From NCBI GenBank assembly GCA_027382625.1, contig JAJKFJ010021549.1, forward strand, positions 17,448-81,447: a DNA stretch of 64,000 nucleotides, given 5' to 3'. This DNA comes from Tetmemena sp. SeJ-2015. Taxonomy: Eukaryota > Ciliophora > Spirotrichea > Sporadotrichida > Oxytrichidae. Positions 47,401 through 62,400 of this stretch are shown here, one piece after another; the stretch's first letter is position 1; each line of letters begins with the position of its first letter. Below the pieces are notes generated by a model. It was not told where the DNA came from and made no database searches. It saw nothing but the letters and a program-made list of their open reading frames with translations. The translations under genes were made by a program, and so were the position numbers.

Positions 47401-50400
47401 AATTTTGGAAATTTATTGGAGTTGTTCTATTATTCAGAGAAACCCTCCTCATCAGACTTTGCTAAGAAGATTCCTAAGAATGATGAGAAGTGATCGTTTA
47501 AAAATTGTCTAAGCAAACAAGAATATTTTGTATCAATACCAAGTTTACTTGTTTTCTCGAAGGAACCTTAATCTGAGCTTCTCTTCTCTGATTCTGGCGA
47601 ATTCAATTTTCCAGAGTGACGGTTAATCAGGTCTTCTTTAGCTCTTGTTGGATTTTCTGATAGAGGCTCTTGGTATTCTCGATTTATCAAGTGGATTTAT
47701 GCTAAATTAGCATCTATAAAAATTAATATTGCTTTATAAATGCTGCCATGCATGTAATCATTGACTGCTTAATAATTCTTTTTCTTCTCAGAGCTTTGAT
47801 TTTAGCTCATATTAATTGTCCTATGAGGAGATGAGGTTCTTCTTTCTTCAATTTAATCGTATTTAATGTGAATTAAATCTTCGGTGTAGTAAACTTGGCT
47901 TTGCATTTGAGAGGGCGTGTAGCCATGCATGGAATTCATACTATTCTTCTACTAGTTTTTCAAAGCTTGATCTAAAAGTTGCTTTTGTCGCTTCAGGGAT
48001 ATTCTTTAGCTCTCCTCGTGCTAGATTCTCTCTTGCTCTTTCTCCTAGTAAATAACTTCTAATGGGCTTTTTTGCATCAACATTTCTTCTCTCGTGAGTA
48101 AAATTAAAATATGGCAAGTTTGACAGGAGAATCGCTGCTATCAGGCTTGAAAGAAACACCCTCCTCTACTAACTTCTCTATTTTGTGTCTCATGACTGTA
48201 AAGCTTGAGGTAAAGTTAGTTGGCATGAACTTCTTTAGAGTCATTTGAGTAGACTTCTCCACATTTGCTTTTCTTTGAGATTCAATTGCAAATTCACTCT
48301 CGGCCTAGTTTTACTGCAGTCTTTCCACAAAATCGAGCATCATTGAGTTTGCATCCACTTCTTGGAGCATCAATTTATATTCCTTTAGCTTTTTCTTTCT
48401 CTCTTTAAGTTCAGTTACGATTTTGTGACGTCTTGGGTCATACCCAGTCCTCAAATGAGTAATATGCTCTTTCTTATGCAAATCTTTATATAGTCCCTTG
48501 GCTATAATTAGCTCATAAAGATTAGTGAGCTCTTCTTAATGCTGCTCTAGATAGCTTTGCTACTGCTAATCTAAGTTTACCTTTGCAGACTCTTAATTTT
48601 TAGGGTTATTGATGGAACTTTAAGATTGGCTACTCTCTCTCGGTTTCGAATTAGAAGCTCTGTCTTAATTAAATAAAGATAATTCAGTTCGTAGATTCCC
48701 TCGTAGTATCTCGTTCCTTCAGAGTTATCGAGGGATGGGTTAAACTTGTGATGGAAAAATCTATTTTGCCTCAGCTTTTTCCTGACCAAGTCTAAATTAT
48801 TGTCTTAAATATTTGCGCTTATTTTAAGACACCTGGGAACCTTTACTCTGCAAAGCTGAAAATCTCCTTCTGGTAAATCTTCCAGCATCTTATCTCTTAT
48901 CTCACTCTATAGAGCAGCTTTTGCCTCCTCTTTTGTCAAATTTGCAGTTAAATTAATTAAAAAATACTTATGAGATTTGCCTAACTTTACTGGGTAGGGT
49001 AAAGATTACTTTATTTTTAGTTTGCCTAATTTATAAGACCTCCTATCGCAGTTGAAGCTATAGTCGACCCATAAGGGCCATTTGAAGAAATTATATTGAG
49101 AGGAGATTAAGCAATCATAGACGATCTGCCTCTCTCTTAGCCATTTATAGACTGAGAGGAATGCTTTTAGCTTTGAACTTATCATAGCTGCATATTTGCC
49201 ATTTAACTTGCTGGAGTGAATTAAAATTAAGGACATCAATAAAGAATCTTCTAGTCTCTTGTGGACTATTTTGAGCGGAAGTTTGAATAGTTCTAAATCT
49301 CTATTTATAGTAAGGTTGAACCTTGCTTGTATTTGTTACGACAAACCTTTTAGAAAGAGTTGGCGAGGCATTAGAAACCTTATTGAATTTGACTTTTAGG
49401 AGGTTTGCGAATTAGGATTTAGGTTGATGGCTGGGTCTTCTGAAGGCTATATTTTGCAATGGCTAAATTTCCTCCGTGATAACTTCATCTTCCAGTTTAG
49501 TTTGATCTTATTCGTAGTCTGTAACTTTCGAAATGGTAATCTCCATTACTAAATTCTTGCACTAAACTTTATGAATTTGTTTCATCATTTCGAAGAGATG
49601 AACTAATGTTGAAAATTAATGTCAAATTTAATTAAGTTTATTGTCAATTCTTAGCTAATTACTTATTAATTTACACTTTCTTTCTATGAGTTAGGGAATT
49701 ATCTATTGCTCAGTTAATATCTGCTTTATTCATGCTTAATATTTTAGTAGTTAAGTTGGATAGTTAGATTGCTCAAAAGAATCTTCTATCTCTTCTGTCA
49801 AACATGGACCATGCTTAACCGCTAAAGACCTCACGGATTGCTTCAAAAATATAAATGACTTCTTGATAGTTGTCACTACCGTACTACTCCTTGTGCCACT
49901 TTTGAATATTTTTGAAGATCATAGCCATACCGTAGAATACGTTCAACTCTCCCTACACGATTCAATAAACATAGGAGATTTGCTTACTTCTAAGAGAGGA
50001 TAGGCCTTTCGCTTTACCACATACTCAAATATAGGAATCATTTTAAAAATAGCTTAATTATAATTAAGAATGTAGCCAAGTGATTAAGTGTTGATTAAGG
50101 CATATTAGTCCTCTGGATAAGATTTAATTAGGTGACTCTCTGCCCACTTCACATAATGACTATGGAAGGGTTTGTTGGTAGCTAAAAGAATCATTAATTA
50201 ACAAAAGTTAAATTACTATTTCTGTAGTAAGAGTCATCAAGCAAGCGGCAAAAAGTAGCAGCCACTAAATCTGCATCACAAGGGAGATAGTTATCCCAGA
50301 ATGAGCCTCTATAAAGCATATCTTGAGAGCCTCCTTTGAAGTTGTAGTCTCCAGGATATCTACTCAAATAAGTCAGTCTCTTTATTGTATAGTATCTCAA

Positions 50401-53400
50401 GTTCTTAAAGCGAGAATCTATGTATGCCACTTCTTCCAACTAATTCCAGTAGTCTTGCAAGTCTTTATGCAAGGCCTCAACTCTATTATTCATCTCTGCA
50501 TTTAATTTTGGCACATCTATAGCATACTAAGTTCTCAAGTCAGTCTCATCAAAGGTAAATCTCTTCTGAATTTCCTTATAATCAAGTTGCATGATGTTTG
50601 ACAGTGTGGTGACATTAAAATTACCGCTCTTTTTATTTAATCCTCTCCTTTAGTATTCAGCCTCGTTTTCAAGAAAAGCATTCTGTATGCCATCTATCAT
50701 ATCATCAAGATTTTCATCTTTTTCTAATACTAACAGAATCTTGTAATGAGTAAAGAGGAGCTAGTTGTAAGTGATAAACAAAGAACTGAATCTGTGCATG
50801 AAATTAGTAACAACTTTCGTTAAGAAATATCTCTTAGCTTGCAGAGCCATCTCTTTCAAGAGTTAATGACTAGCTCTTTGTCCCTGTAGATGTAGATTAT
50901 ATAGTTATTATAATTAAAATTTTCCTCCATGCTTTTGATTATTTAGTTGTTCTCAATCTCATTATTCTTGTGGTGGCGATTATAATAGCTTAGATCTGAA
51001 GGATTTCCTCTCTAGTTTTCATGAGGTGGCACTTGCAACTTTGTGTCTAGCAAGAAGTGCGCAGTAGACTTCTTATTATCATGAGCAAGTCTAGTCTGGC
51101 TTCTTCCTTCCCTATCTCAATATTACATTTTCTATTTAAAATGTAACTCTTTAATGACCATAGCCTTAGTCCAATGCAGGTCTCCAATTAGCAAAGTGCT
51201 TGGTCTTTTCTTGTTGCTCTCTGAAATTTGCGGTATTAGATCTAATAGGTAAAGCCGGTCTGAGCCTCATTTCCTCCAGTTTCTTCTTTTCTGCTATTCT
51301 CTGCGCCTCTAATAGCTTGTCTCTGCACATTCTAGTGTAGAGTTCACTGTTCTTTGCAACTTCCCTTTGTTCCTTCTTCCTTCTTTTGTTGGTTAAGTGA
51401 GAGTAGATAGAAAGGCAAAAAGTTACTATGGCCATCCACTCAATTGATCCCCGTGAAAAGGGGAAAGTGGCTGGGTTGAAGGTAAGCAGAGTGTAGCAAA
51501 GCAAAAGTAAAGCCACAAGTAAAACGAGGGTGAAGGCTTCATCCCACCGCAAAATGTTGTAGTAGAAGTACTTCACGCAAGCTATTATGAAAGTCTTGCT
51601 GACTGAGGCAAATCTCTCTAGTAGTTTTCCACTTTAAATCAAGTTAATTTAAATTTTGTGTATACTGGTTTCACTTTCTTTCTTGAATTAGTATTTCATA
51701 TTTTATTTTTAAACTCAATTTAATAAAAACTAATACCGATTTAGCTTTCCTGCAATATTATCAGTTGAGATGCTATATAATGTAAAATATCTTTGAGGAT
51801 TTAATAATTATTTTAAAAACATTTTTTCTTAATAACTCTATAAATTAAAATAGAATCAAGTAGCCACCTCTAAAAATAATGGATCATATCCTGAATAAAA
51901 ATAACTTTAATTGCTCTAAATTTATTTATAAAAATCTTAAAGCTATAAAGATGTATTTTTAACTTCTTTTTATCTTCTAGTAAATCAAATTGAGAATTAG
52001 TAGTCATTAAATAAATAAGTAAATTGCAGTAGTATCAAATAACATGGAGAGAAGAAGTCATCAAAAGAAAGCTTAGAAACAGAATGAAGAAACAAACTCA
52101 GCTTTAAAGAATATAGAAAGGTCTCGCTCAAGAGAAAATTAAACTCAATAGAGAACTTCCGCACTATCTAATAAGCTAGAATCGAAATCTAAAAAGTCAA
52201 ATTAGAAAGCTAAAGTAGAGGAATGTGTATTTCAGAGCTTGCAAGATGGAGTTGATTCTTGCTTTTTAGACTTACAGAATGAAGTCATTTTAAGAATCAA
52301 GGAAAACTAATGCTACTACAACTTTAGATATATATTTATTTTCCATGCTTCAAATTCCATGGTGCTCTTAAGTTCAAAGTTGAAAGAGGAAGTATTAGCA
52401 TATTTGGAGCAGATTTCGGACAAGATTTCGCGATCAAAAATAAAAGTTGGTTTGAAGTTATATCTGACCCTCGCAGAGGGATGTAAATTCCGATTCAAAA
52501 TATCTCTGCTAATTTGAGTGAATTGAAGCAAGCAAGGATCTAAGTAGAGGGAGAACATTTTGATGTAATGGATTTAGAGGCAAATGAATGCATCATCTTG
52601 ATAAAATAGATTAAAGAGTACACAGTTGAGGAATAAGTATACACTCTGGAATATGATGACCAACTCAAAATAAGTAATGCTACAAGTACCTTTGATTAGA
52701 CTAGAGGAAGTTTTACAGCTCACAAGAGCTACTTAGAGAGCATGATTTCAATAAGGTAGAAGGTATAAGATTTAAGTATCATCCTTGTTATTCAATAATT
52801 CAAAGTGATTAATTAATTTCTTGAAGTTATTTAATAACTATAATGGAGGCTAAAATTCTGGGAAAAGTACTTACATCTAAGCACTTGCAAATAAGATTAT
52901 GACGAATATCTATATAGATATCTACGTGCTAGATATTGATCCTGGTCAGCCTATCTCCTCTTTAGCAGGCTCAGTATCTCTTAAAAAGATTCCATCTCCT
53001 AAGCTATCGAATTAAGATGATTGGTGCAACTTGGAAGCAATTGGCCATTATTTCTTAAACAGCCCTTCCCCTTCTACTAACATCGAACTCTTTTTAAACT
53101 CAATATCAAAAGCTTATGAAGGTATTTCATAATATCTCTATTTAGAAAAAGAGCATACTTTTAGTGAATACTTTTGGGTGGGTAGAAGGTCTTGGCGCTA
53201 TGATTTTGAAAGATGCAACTAAGATTATTAAGCCTGAAGCTATAGTCACTCTTTATAAAGGGGCCCAAGGTTTGAAAGATAACGAATATATTGAAGAGAT
53301 GAAGAGGACTTATGACTAAGTAATGTATTTAGAAGTGCAAGTAGATACCTTTGAAGGAACTTAGAGCACGAAGGGATCTGTTCAGAGGAATAGGAAAATT

Positions 53401-56400
53401 ATAAATCAGCTAACTGAAATTAGTTCTGACAGATACTTGTTCAAGCAAAATCTAGTTGACTCTTAAAACACTCAGGCTTTATTAGCGATTGAAAATAAGA
53501 TTCAGAGTGAGAACTTCTTCCTAGGAAAAAGCTAAGCATTTAGATTAGCAGCTAGATAACCATCTCTAATCCTTTTTCTAAAACTTCAGTTTCTTAATTT
53601 CAGAGGATTGCAAACAGACCATAAATTGCAAATTGGATGTCTTGAGGCTATTTAACTGCCAACTTGTGGCTCTTGTTAAATTAGAAGGAAGCCAAAAATA
53701 GATTACCAAAGAGTTTGAAGACATATAAGTCTAAATTATTTCCAACAGAGATACCATGGTAGAGCCAATTTAACTTGCAGAATATGCTCTTGTGAAGGAC
53801 ATTGATTATGAACAAGGAGTTTTAGCATTGAGTTGCGGCCGAAAGTATTATATAAATTAGCTAGACTTCAATGCAATAATGCTGGTTGATGAGAAAGTAT
53901 TTAAGCTATCACTTTCAAGTTTGATGCAAGAAGATCTGAAAGAGAATTATAACTTAAATATTTTATTTTAATCCCATTAATTTAATTTAAAATATGAATA
54001 CTCCTATCTCACAGCAAACCAAAGTCAAGAACAGGCTTCAAAGTACTACTTGGCTGATCTCCTACCAAAACTTAAATGAGAGATACATCTCATTTCTTTA
54101 ATTAAATTCAGACTTTCTTTTTTACAAATTGTGGTATAAATCATTCAGCTGGTTAAGTGACTAGAAACAAGATTTAGAAGATAAATTTCTATTTATTGTT
54201 AAGAACAGTACTCTTCATTTCCCCTTCAAATAACTGAGGGCGATTTCTTTCCATCGATAGATATGATGAGTTCTCCGTTTGGATAATCTTTAATGAGATT
54301 GATTTGCAAGTACTCAATCAACTCTTGTTTACTGAGTCCAAGATCTCTCATGAGTTGAGCGTAAGCCTCTGCTTGATTGCTTTGAATCTGTTGGAAGGTT
54401 TCAGTATTTGCATTAGTGAGAAGAAGTCTGGCTGCTGATTGACCCTCTGCGTCGGTTTTAACTATAGTCTGCTGAATCTGAGCAACATCTATGTACATCT
54501 GCTGAGTGACATTGTTCTTGAGTCTCTCGGACTCTGCTCTCAAAATGCCTTGCTTGGTAACCTCAGTATCCTGAATGGATTGTTCGTATTTATCTGGCAA
54601 GTCGATAGATCTGAGTTGGAAGAACACAACCTCGGTATAGAGATCCTTTTGCAGTCTTGTGTTGAGGGTCTATCTCATTTTTGCGGAGATCTACTCTCTG
54701 ATAGTGAAGAAGTCGATTGCTTTGTAGGCAACTCCAACGTCTGAGATCGAATCTAGAGCCACTCTCAAGAGAACAGTTTTCATGCTCTCTCCAAAAGTGG
54801 TGTAGATTTCGTAGATCTTTCCTGGAAGTACTCTGTACTGGAAGCTAACCTCCAAGTCTAGTTTCAAGCCATCTAATGTGCGGCAAGAAATCAAAGGAAG
54901 AGTGGCGTCTCTAGATTTGGAAAACTCTACTGTGGATAGAGTAACATCATACTCGATGAAGTTATGTCCCAAACCTACGAAATGGATGCCTGATTCATAG
55001 GTCTTGTTCTCCACGGATTTGAAGATGCCGGAGTAGTTTAAGCCGACTTAGTTGTAAGAGAGTTGGTCTATTGAAAGACCCAAGAAAACTGCCAAGCACA
55101 CTAAACTGAATCCAACTGAGCAGATGATTAACTCCTTTGCCATTTATTTCACTAAGATTTAATTATCAAATTAATGATTGCATTCGTATTTACAATCCCG
55201 AATTAGTATAGGCTTGGGTGATTAGATAAAGTGAAGTATAGTAGGAGTAAAGAGTTATTTGCGCAAAGTGATAACCCATTAATTATTAACTCAAGTACTA
55301 ATGGAACGTAAACGCTAGATACGCTATTATGATGAATATAGATTTTGCATAAGTTTATAAGCCGAATGTCAAATAACTAAAAGTATTAGCTAAATGATTT
55401 TGACCTGGATAAAATATTTAACGCCTAAATACAAAGCTCTCACAGCAAGAACGAGGGAATTTTCAACCCTAAGCTATTCTCTAAATAGTGGGAGGAATAG
55501 CTTCTACACTTTCATTAACTTCAGACTATCTAAGATGTAGGAAATATGAAGCTCTAATTAGAGGAGAGGAAAGAAGAATTGGAGTAAGGAGAGATCCTGA
55601 TAGATACTACAGTCATTAGAAGAGGAGAATTATAAAATAGAGAGCAACTTAGTTTGGAAGATTCTGATATGCTTGACTGTTCAGATTTGATAATACCCTC
55701 TCACTAAGAATTGGTAGATTAGAAAATGGCAGAGAGTGAGGGCAAGGCGCTTGAATTCATGCAGAAACAATTAGACAATGGAATTAGTGAGGACAAGTTT
55801 GATCAAGTATTCAACAACAAAAATAGAGGTAGCAGAGAGGAAAGAATTCAATTCCTAGAGGAGGTGTTAAAAGACATGTAGCCTTGCTAAAGTAGACAAA
55901 GTTATGATGAAATAATGAATCAGTCTGAGCTCGCTTCAGTGAAGTCTGTACTTCCAATCTTGCATAAGAGAGTAATGGTGAGCGAGACATCTCATCGTAA
56001 TTATATGATATCCCCACAGCAAACTAAAGAAGATCTGCTCAATAATCAACTAATTCAAAAATCAGAGGAGTTCATGAAAAGCTCTGTCTTCTCAGTCACA
56101 TTTTTCAGCTAAGCTTATTGCTAAAAGGAATACGAATTTAATATTTTGGCTTCTCAAGCTACTCTAGATTACTTAGAGAAAAGAGTGTAACCTCAATTAT
56201 TTAGCTCTCTTATTTCTTTGAGTGATATGCGTTGCTTCGGATAAAATAGTATCGAATAGAAAACACGAGGATGCCAATTTTTTCTTGATTCAAAATTAGA
56301 TTTACTGCAGACCTCAGTCTCGGAGAGCAGTAGAGGATTATTTGAAAGAAAATATCGACGAAGGAGAACCTCAATTTAATATTCTAAGCAGTTAGATCAA

Positions 56401-59400
56401 GCTCGATGAATTGACATTCAAGATAGCTTATCCATATCTCTTTCGGCATAAGGGAAACTGCGATCAATATTTTTCTTTACTACTTTTATTTGAATCACAT
56501 TTTCATTCTGTCAAACTTAAGCGTTTTCAACCCAAGCAGGGATCTGATTTTCTTCAAGTCTGAAAATTTTTACGATGGATAGACCTTTGATGGAATAATC
56601 TAAAGTTTTCAATGTAAAAGAAAACGACAGCTTTGTGAACTATGCGAATATAAGTTTTCCATAGTCTCTATAGTCTTTGAAACAACTGAGTAGTAGAATA
56701 AAAGCATTATTGCTTAAAAGCTTAATAGCAAACACCAAGAGGATTAAGCAGAAAAGAAAATAAGCAAAGTAGCTTTTGCTTGCTTTGAGTGCTACAAGTC
56801 CTGTATTGAAAGCTCCAAGCACAGATTGTACCCTTACATAGTTAATGAAAAGTGATGATTAGAAAGCATCTATCTTAATTAATTTTGAAATCTTAATATC
56901 TTATAAATTTAATTATAATGGCTACTAGAAAACTAGGCTATCTTTCAGCTTCAATTTCTCTTCAAGTACTCTTCACCTTGAATTTCCTTGATTTCTCTTA
57001 AGGTGTTGTATAAACTTGCACAAAAAACGCACATACAGTGGCAACAATTCCTTACTGGAGCGATAAGAATGGAGCTTTTCCTTGTGCTTATGCAGGTACT
57101 CTCTAATCTGCTATAAATTAAGGCGATGATCACAACCTGTTCTATTGGCTGTTCAAGAACACTTAAATCGATAACCCTAATCTCATTCTTTGGATAAACG
57201 GGGGTCCAGGTTCCTCAAGCATGTTTGGACTATTCCTTGAAAATGGGCCGATTCAAGTTCTCAGACAGAATAAAACTGAAACTGGGGTGGACTTCTTGAC
57301 CCAAATGAATCCTGCCGGCTCTTGGTTAGATATCGCTGATGTTCTTTATTTAGACCAGCCAGTGAGTGTTGGATTCTCTTACGGGAACTCAATAGTGCAA
57401 AATGAAAAAGATGGGGCGTCTGAGTTCATAAAATTCCTGACTAATTTCTTAGCGATGTACCCAGAGTATCAGAGTGGGAACAGCAGAAAGTTCTATATCT
57501 CTGGAGAGAGCTACTCTGGAAAATATATCCCTATGTTCGCCTAGTACATAAATTAGTTAAACAAAGATAAGAAACAGATAGATCTTGCAGGAGTATTCAT
57601 AGGAAATCCATACTTAGCTCCTTAGATAAATAGCATTAACACCTTCAGACTTGGGAAATCTCTGTCCTTATTTGATTACTAGAATATGGATCAAGTAGAT
57701 GCATTAAGGAGAAATTGCGATATTGCAGTTTCAACTGATTGGTCAAAAGCAGAAGATGTCTGTGAGAAGCCTATGGCTTATATAAACGACGTTGCTGGGG
57801 GAGTTTTCAAGTTTGATTCAAGAATCTTCTACACAGAATGGGCTCCTGTTGAATAAGTACTCTATGATTTCCTTGAAAAATCAAATCAGGCAGCAGCTTT
57901 ATACTCAGCTCTTCTATTTATTTTCATGTGGATAAAAGTACCAAGGTACCAATTTATGAACCATTCACTCAAGCTGTGTCAGATGCGTATAATGCCGATA
58001 TCATGCGAGATTACTCAGACATCTTAGACGATGCTATTATAATACATATAGATTTAACATAAATTTGAACAATTTAATAGGATTTAATTAATTATTTATG
58101 ATGTGATTAATTCAGGAGTATCAGTTTTAGTATTTGCAGGTGAATGGGATTAGGGATGCGGACCAGCTATTCATGATCATTGGATTCAGAATCTTAAATC
58201 TCTTCAAACTGACAAGAAGAACTATTTCAAAAACTCTAGATAGATCTATTACTACTAAGATCAAATATTTTAATTTGTTTATAGTCTAAAGATAAATCTG
58301 GCAAGATTGAAGTAGGAGGATAGTTTAGATTTGATCAAGACAAAAACTTCGCTTTCCTAACTGTTCCTAAATCAGGACATTTCGTTCCTAACTAGCAACT
58401 TGATATCACTAAGTCATTTATTCAAGATTACTTCACCTCTAATTCACTTTAGTGCCACCAAGTTAACCAAACTGGTTGCAATACTGCTCCCATAAAATGC
58501 AATTACATGAACAACTGCTCAGGAAATGGAGTCTGTGATAATTAAACCACTGGATAATGCACTTGCAATGCTGGATTTGCTGGAGCAGACTGCTCTGAGC
58601 AGATCCTCACCCTCACTGATAGACTGTTCAAAGTGATTAACTTAAACGGGACTCAGTGGCAGTATTTGTAGTTTCCTGGTCCCTTGGCCTAAGGAAAGTA
58701 TTCTTAGTTGATAATCTCTTCTTCAGCCTCCCTTGATGTTTATCTAAACTCTGATTACAAATGATTTGTTTTAATGATTATGAGAATAAATTTGAGAAGC
58801 GACTTGACTCTTCCCCTAGATGATTTTAACTTCGATACTGCTCTTAAAAATCAGAACTATCTGAGGATAAGGAGTGATGAACTACCTGTTGCAGCTGGAT
58901 CATATGCTGCCTTGGTAAAAGTGAATGGAATTGATTATTACATGAATCAGTTCCACCAAAGTCTCCTCTCAATTGAGTTCAATATCAAGACTCTTTGATA
59001 ATCCAAATAACTTATAATTTCATTTTAAGCCACTCTTTATCTAAATAATCTTATCGCAATTAGATGAAATTTAAATTATAATAATGTCTAGATTTGCAGG
59101 TGCTGGGGTGAAAGGTGGACCAGGTGGCTCCTCTTCCTTTGGACTTATGAGATAGAAGACGAAGGGTCTGCATTCCAAATCCAACTCAAGGCCTTTTGAA
59201 GATAATGAAATAGGAGCAAAGAGAAAATAGTCTCATCTTCAGGTTAAGGCAAAAGAATTCAAACCACAAAGAGGAAGTGTATAAGTCAATCTAATAAAAG
59301 CTCCTACTCGTAAGTACTCTTCTTCTTTTTAAAACTTATAAATGTATAGTAATGGTTAAACAGCCAGAAGAATTGCAGAGAGGGAAGACTTTGGCATTCA

Positions 59401-62400
59401 CAGGATAAAACCCTAAGCTCACTTTAAATATTGCTGAAGCTTAGAATTTTCAGCCAGAATAGATTTAGCAATAGACAATTAAGCCTCTTCAACACTAAGG
59501 TCCCGTCGGAGAGCTTAGGTAATCTTTGAAAATGAATTTATAATGATAATATAGATATGAAGATTGGCTTTAGTAGATCACCAATAGATCTAGTCATCAT
59601 AATTTAGGGGCTCATTCTCACAGAAAGTAAAGCAAGAAGAATATTTCTACCTTCAAAAAGCAATCTGGAACTAAACTTGACTTTTAAAATGTTGACAATA
59701 AAGAGGGATTTACACCAAGAGAAAGCTAAAGAAGTGACGAGGAAAGAAACACCACTCGAAATTTATTGAAACCTTAAAAAAAGTCTAGTTAACTTTAGCA
59801 AGATTAGGACATATCTTAATAGAAAGTATAATTTGAATTTTATTAGTGTATTTATCTTAGTAAAAAGATCAAATATTTGGTAACTAGGAACCAAATAAAG
59901 AATTTAATGATCTCGAAGATGAAGTTTAAGAAGAGTAAGAAAAGATGTAGGACTTGTTGGATCATGACTCAGAAGAGGAAAAGGAATAGAAAATGGGTGA
60001 ACTCTTCGAATAAAATACTGGACTTGATATAAGAGTCTCTAATGAGATGTTTAATAAGATTTAGGTAGCTGAGTTTTCATCTGTATTCTTTGCAACTTAT
60101 GGAGTTGGGCTATCTGTTCTTCTGTATGAGATGAAAAAGATAGACGACATGAAAGCTTTGATGAACTATATTCTTGCTTATAATTGCTTTTGCACTTTAG
60201 GCCTATTGCTTTCAATTTACATGAGATACCACCTAACACTTAAATGGTATATATCAAGAGGTCTCTTAACTGAGTATGACACCGTTATAAATACCGGATG
60301 GTGGAGGAGCTTAGTATGTGAACTAATAATTAACTTTGTAGCTCCTTACCCATTTCTGTATGACGTTAAGTATAATGAATGGGTTGAGAACTCTAGCTTT
60401 AGTGCTTCAATTCAGTATGATGTGAATGACTTGCTCTTGTTCTTTTGCTTCATAAGGATTTACCTGCCCTTCAGATACTCACTTCTTCTAACCTAATTTA
60501 TGAATCCCAGGTCATAGAGAGTCTGTTCTATGAATGGCTGTGAAGCCAATATAATGTTCGCTATAAAGTCAACAATGAAACAGAAACCCTAAACTATGCT
60601 TTGGACAAGTTTGATTGTCTCAACTATCGTCTTTGGTTATCAATTGAGAATCTTTGAAGGCCCTGTTTCTGCTGCATCTGGCTAGGATTTTAACAGTATG
60701 GTAAATTCATGTTGGAACGTGCTAATTACTATGACTACTGTTGGATACGGAGACATCTATGCAAAGAGTTTTATGGGAAGAGTAGTTGCAATCATAGTCT
60801 CCTTCTGGGGAGTTTTCATTTTTTTACTAAAGAATGAAAATTTTTTTCATCGTATCATTCTTCGTCGTGACTCTAAATAACATGCTAACTTTCTCACCTA
60901 ATGAGGAAAAATCTTACAACCTCCTTTTGCGTTTACACTATAAAATGGAATTGAAATTTAAAGCTACTCAAGTGCTTTCTAGTGCCTTCAGATAGAAGAA
61001 TATCAAGCTAAAAGAGCCATTTAATAAGACAAAAATTCTGTCTAGCTTGAGAAATTTCAGAAGTTATATGATAGATTTTCAATAGGCAGCTCGCACTGTC
61101 AGAAGTTTCTATGAGGCAGATACTGATGTCGAAATCATGCAAAAACTTATAGAGAATTTAATGGAGGATGTGAGTGGACTTAAAGAGTAGTAAGACTAAA
61201 TAACTGAAACACTGGCAAGAATATCGGAGTTCATAATAAATGATCAACTGTAAACTTAATAAAATCAATCATGAAGAGTAATTTATTTCATTTTGTCTCT
61301 GCTTTTCTTTTTGCTATTAATTCATATAAGAATTTAGCTGTTCAAGATGAGACAAGACTGGAGGTTCATTTTACAAGTAAATAATCTCCCACTTAATATT
61401 TTCCCTTTCAGAAATCATTCCTAATAAGAAAATAACTTAACTTTGAAAATACATTTTCTATTTAAAGAAAGAGATAGTGTGCATGAGTGACTTCTAACTT
61501 TTAAAAGTCATTGGAAAAGGAGGTTTCTCAAAAGTACTCCTAGTTAGAAAAAAGGACTCTGGTCTTTTATTTGCTATGAAAGTGATGGAAAAGAGTTTTG
61601 TCACAGGAGATGGGAAATTCAGGCAAGTTATGTGCGAGAGAAATATCATGGAAGCTTTGATCCATCCTTTTATTGTAAAGCTTCACTGGGCATTTCAATC
61701 TGTAAGTTTTAAGGTTTTTAATTTTATAGAAAGACGAACTAAATTTCGTGATGGATCTATGTGCAGGTGGAGAACTTTTTTACTTACTTCATCAAAGAGG
61801 AAAAATGATTGAGAGCTCTGCTAAATTTTACTTTGCTGAAATTCTCCTTGGATTAGAATACATTCACTCGAAAGGGATCGTATACAGAGATTTGAAACCT
61901 GAAAATGTCCTCTTAGATATTGATGGACATATAAAATTAGCAGATTTTGGTCTCTCGAAGCATTTATCATCTTTAGATGACCTGACTAATTCATTCTGTG
62001 GATCCCCCGAGTACATGAGTCCAGAGATGCTTATTGGCTAGGGACACGGGTTCGCAGTAGATTACTATAGCTTGGGAGCTATTCTTTATGAGATGCTTAC
62101 AGGGCTGCCTCCTTTCTATTAGACTGATAGAAATCAAATGTACTATGACATCGTAGAGGCTGATTTAGATTATCCTGATTATTTGAATCCAGTTGTGGTT
62201 GATTTACTTAAAAGGCTGTTATGCAAAGACTAGCTTAGGAGATATTCCTATCAACACATAAGTAAGATAAAAAGTCATCCTTGGTGTTAAGATATCCCTT
62301 GGTCTAAACTTTTAGACAAGTAAATCGAACCTCCTTGGCTACCAGATATCACTCAAAGCAACTTCGATCCTGATTATACTTGCCTACCAGTTGATGTAAA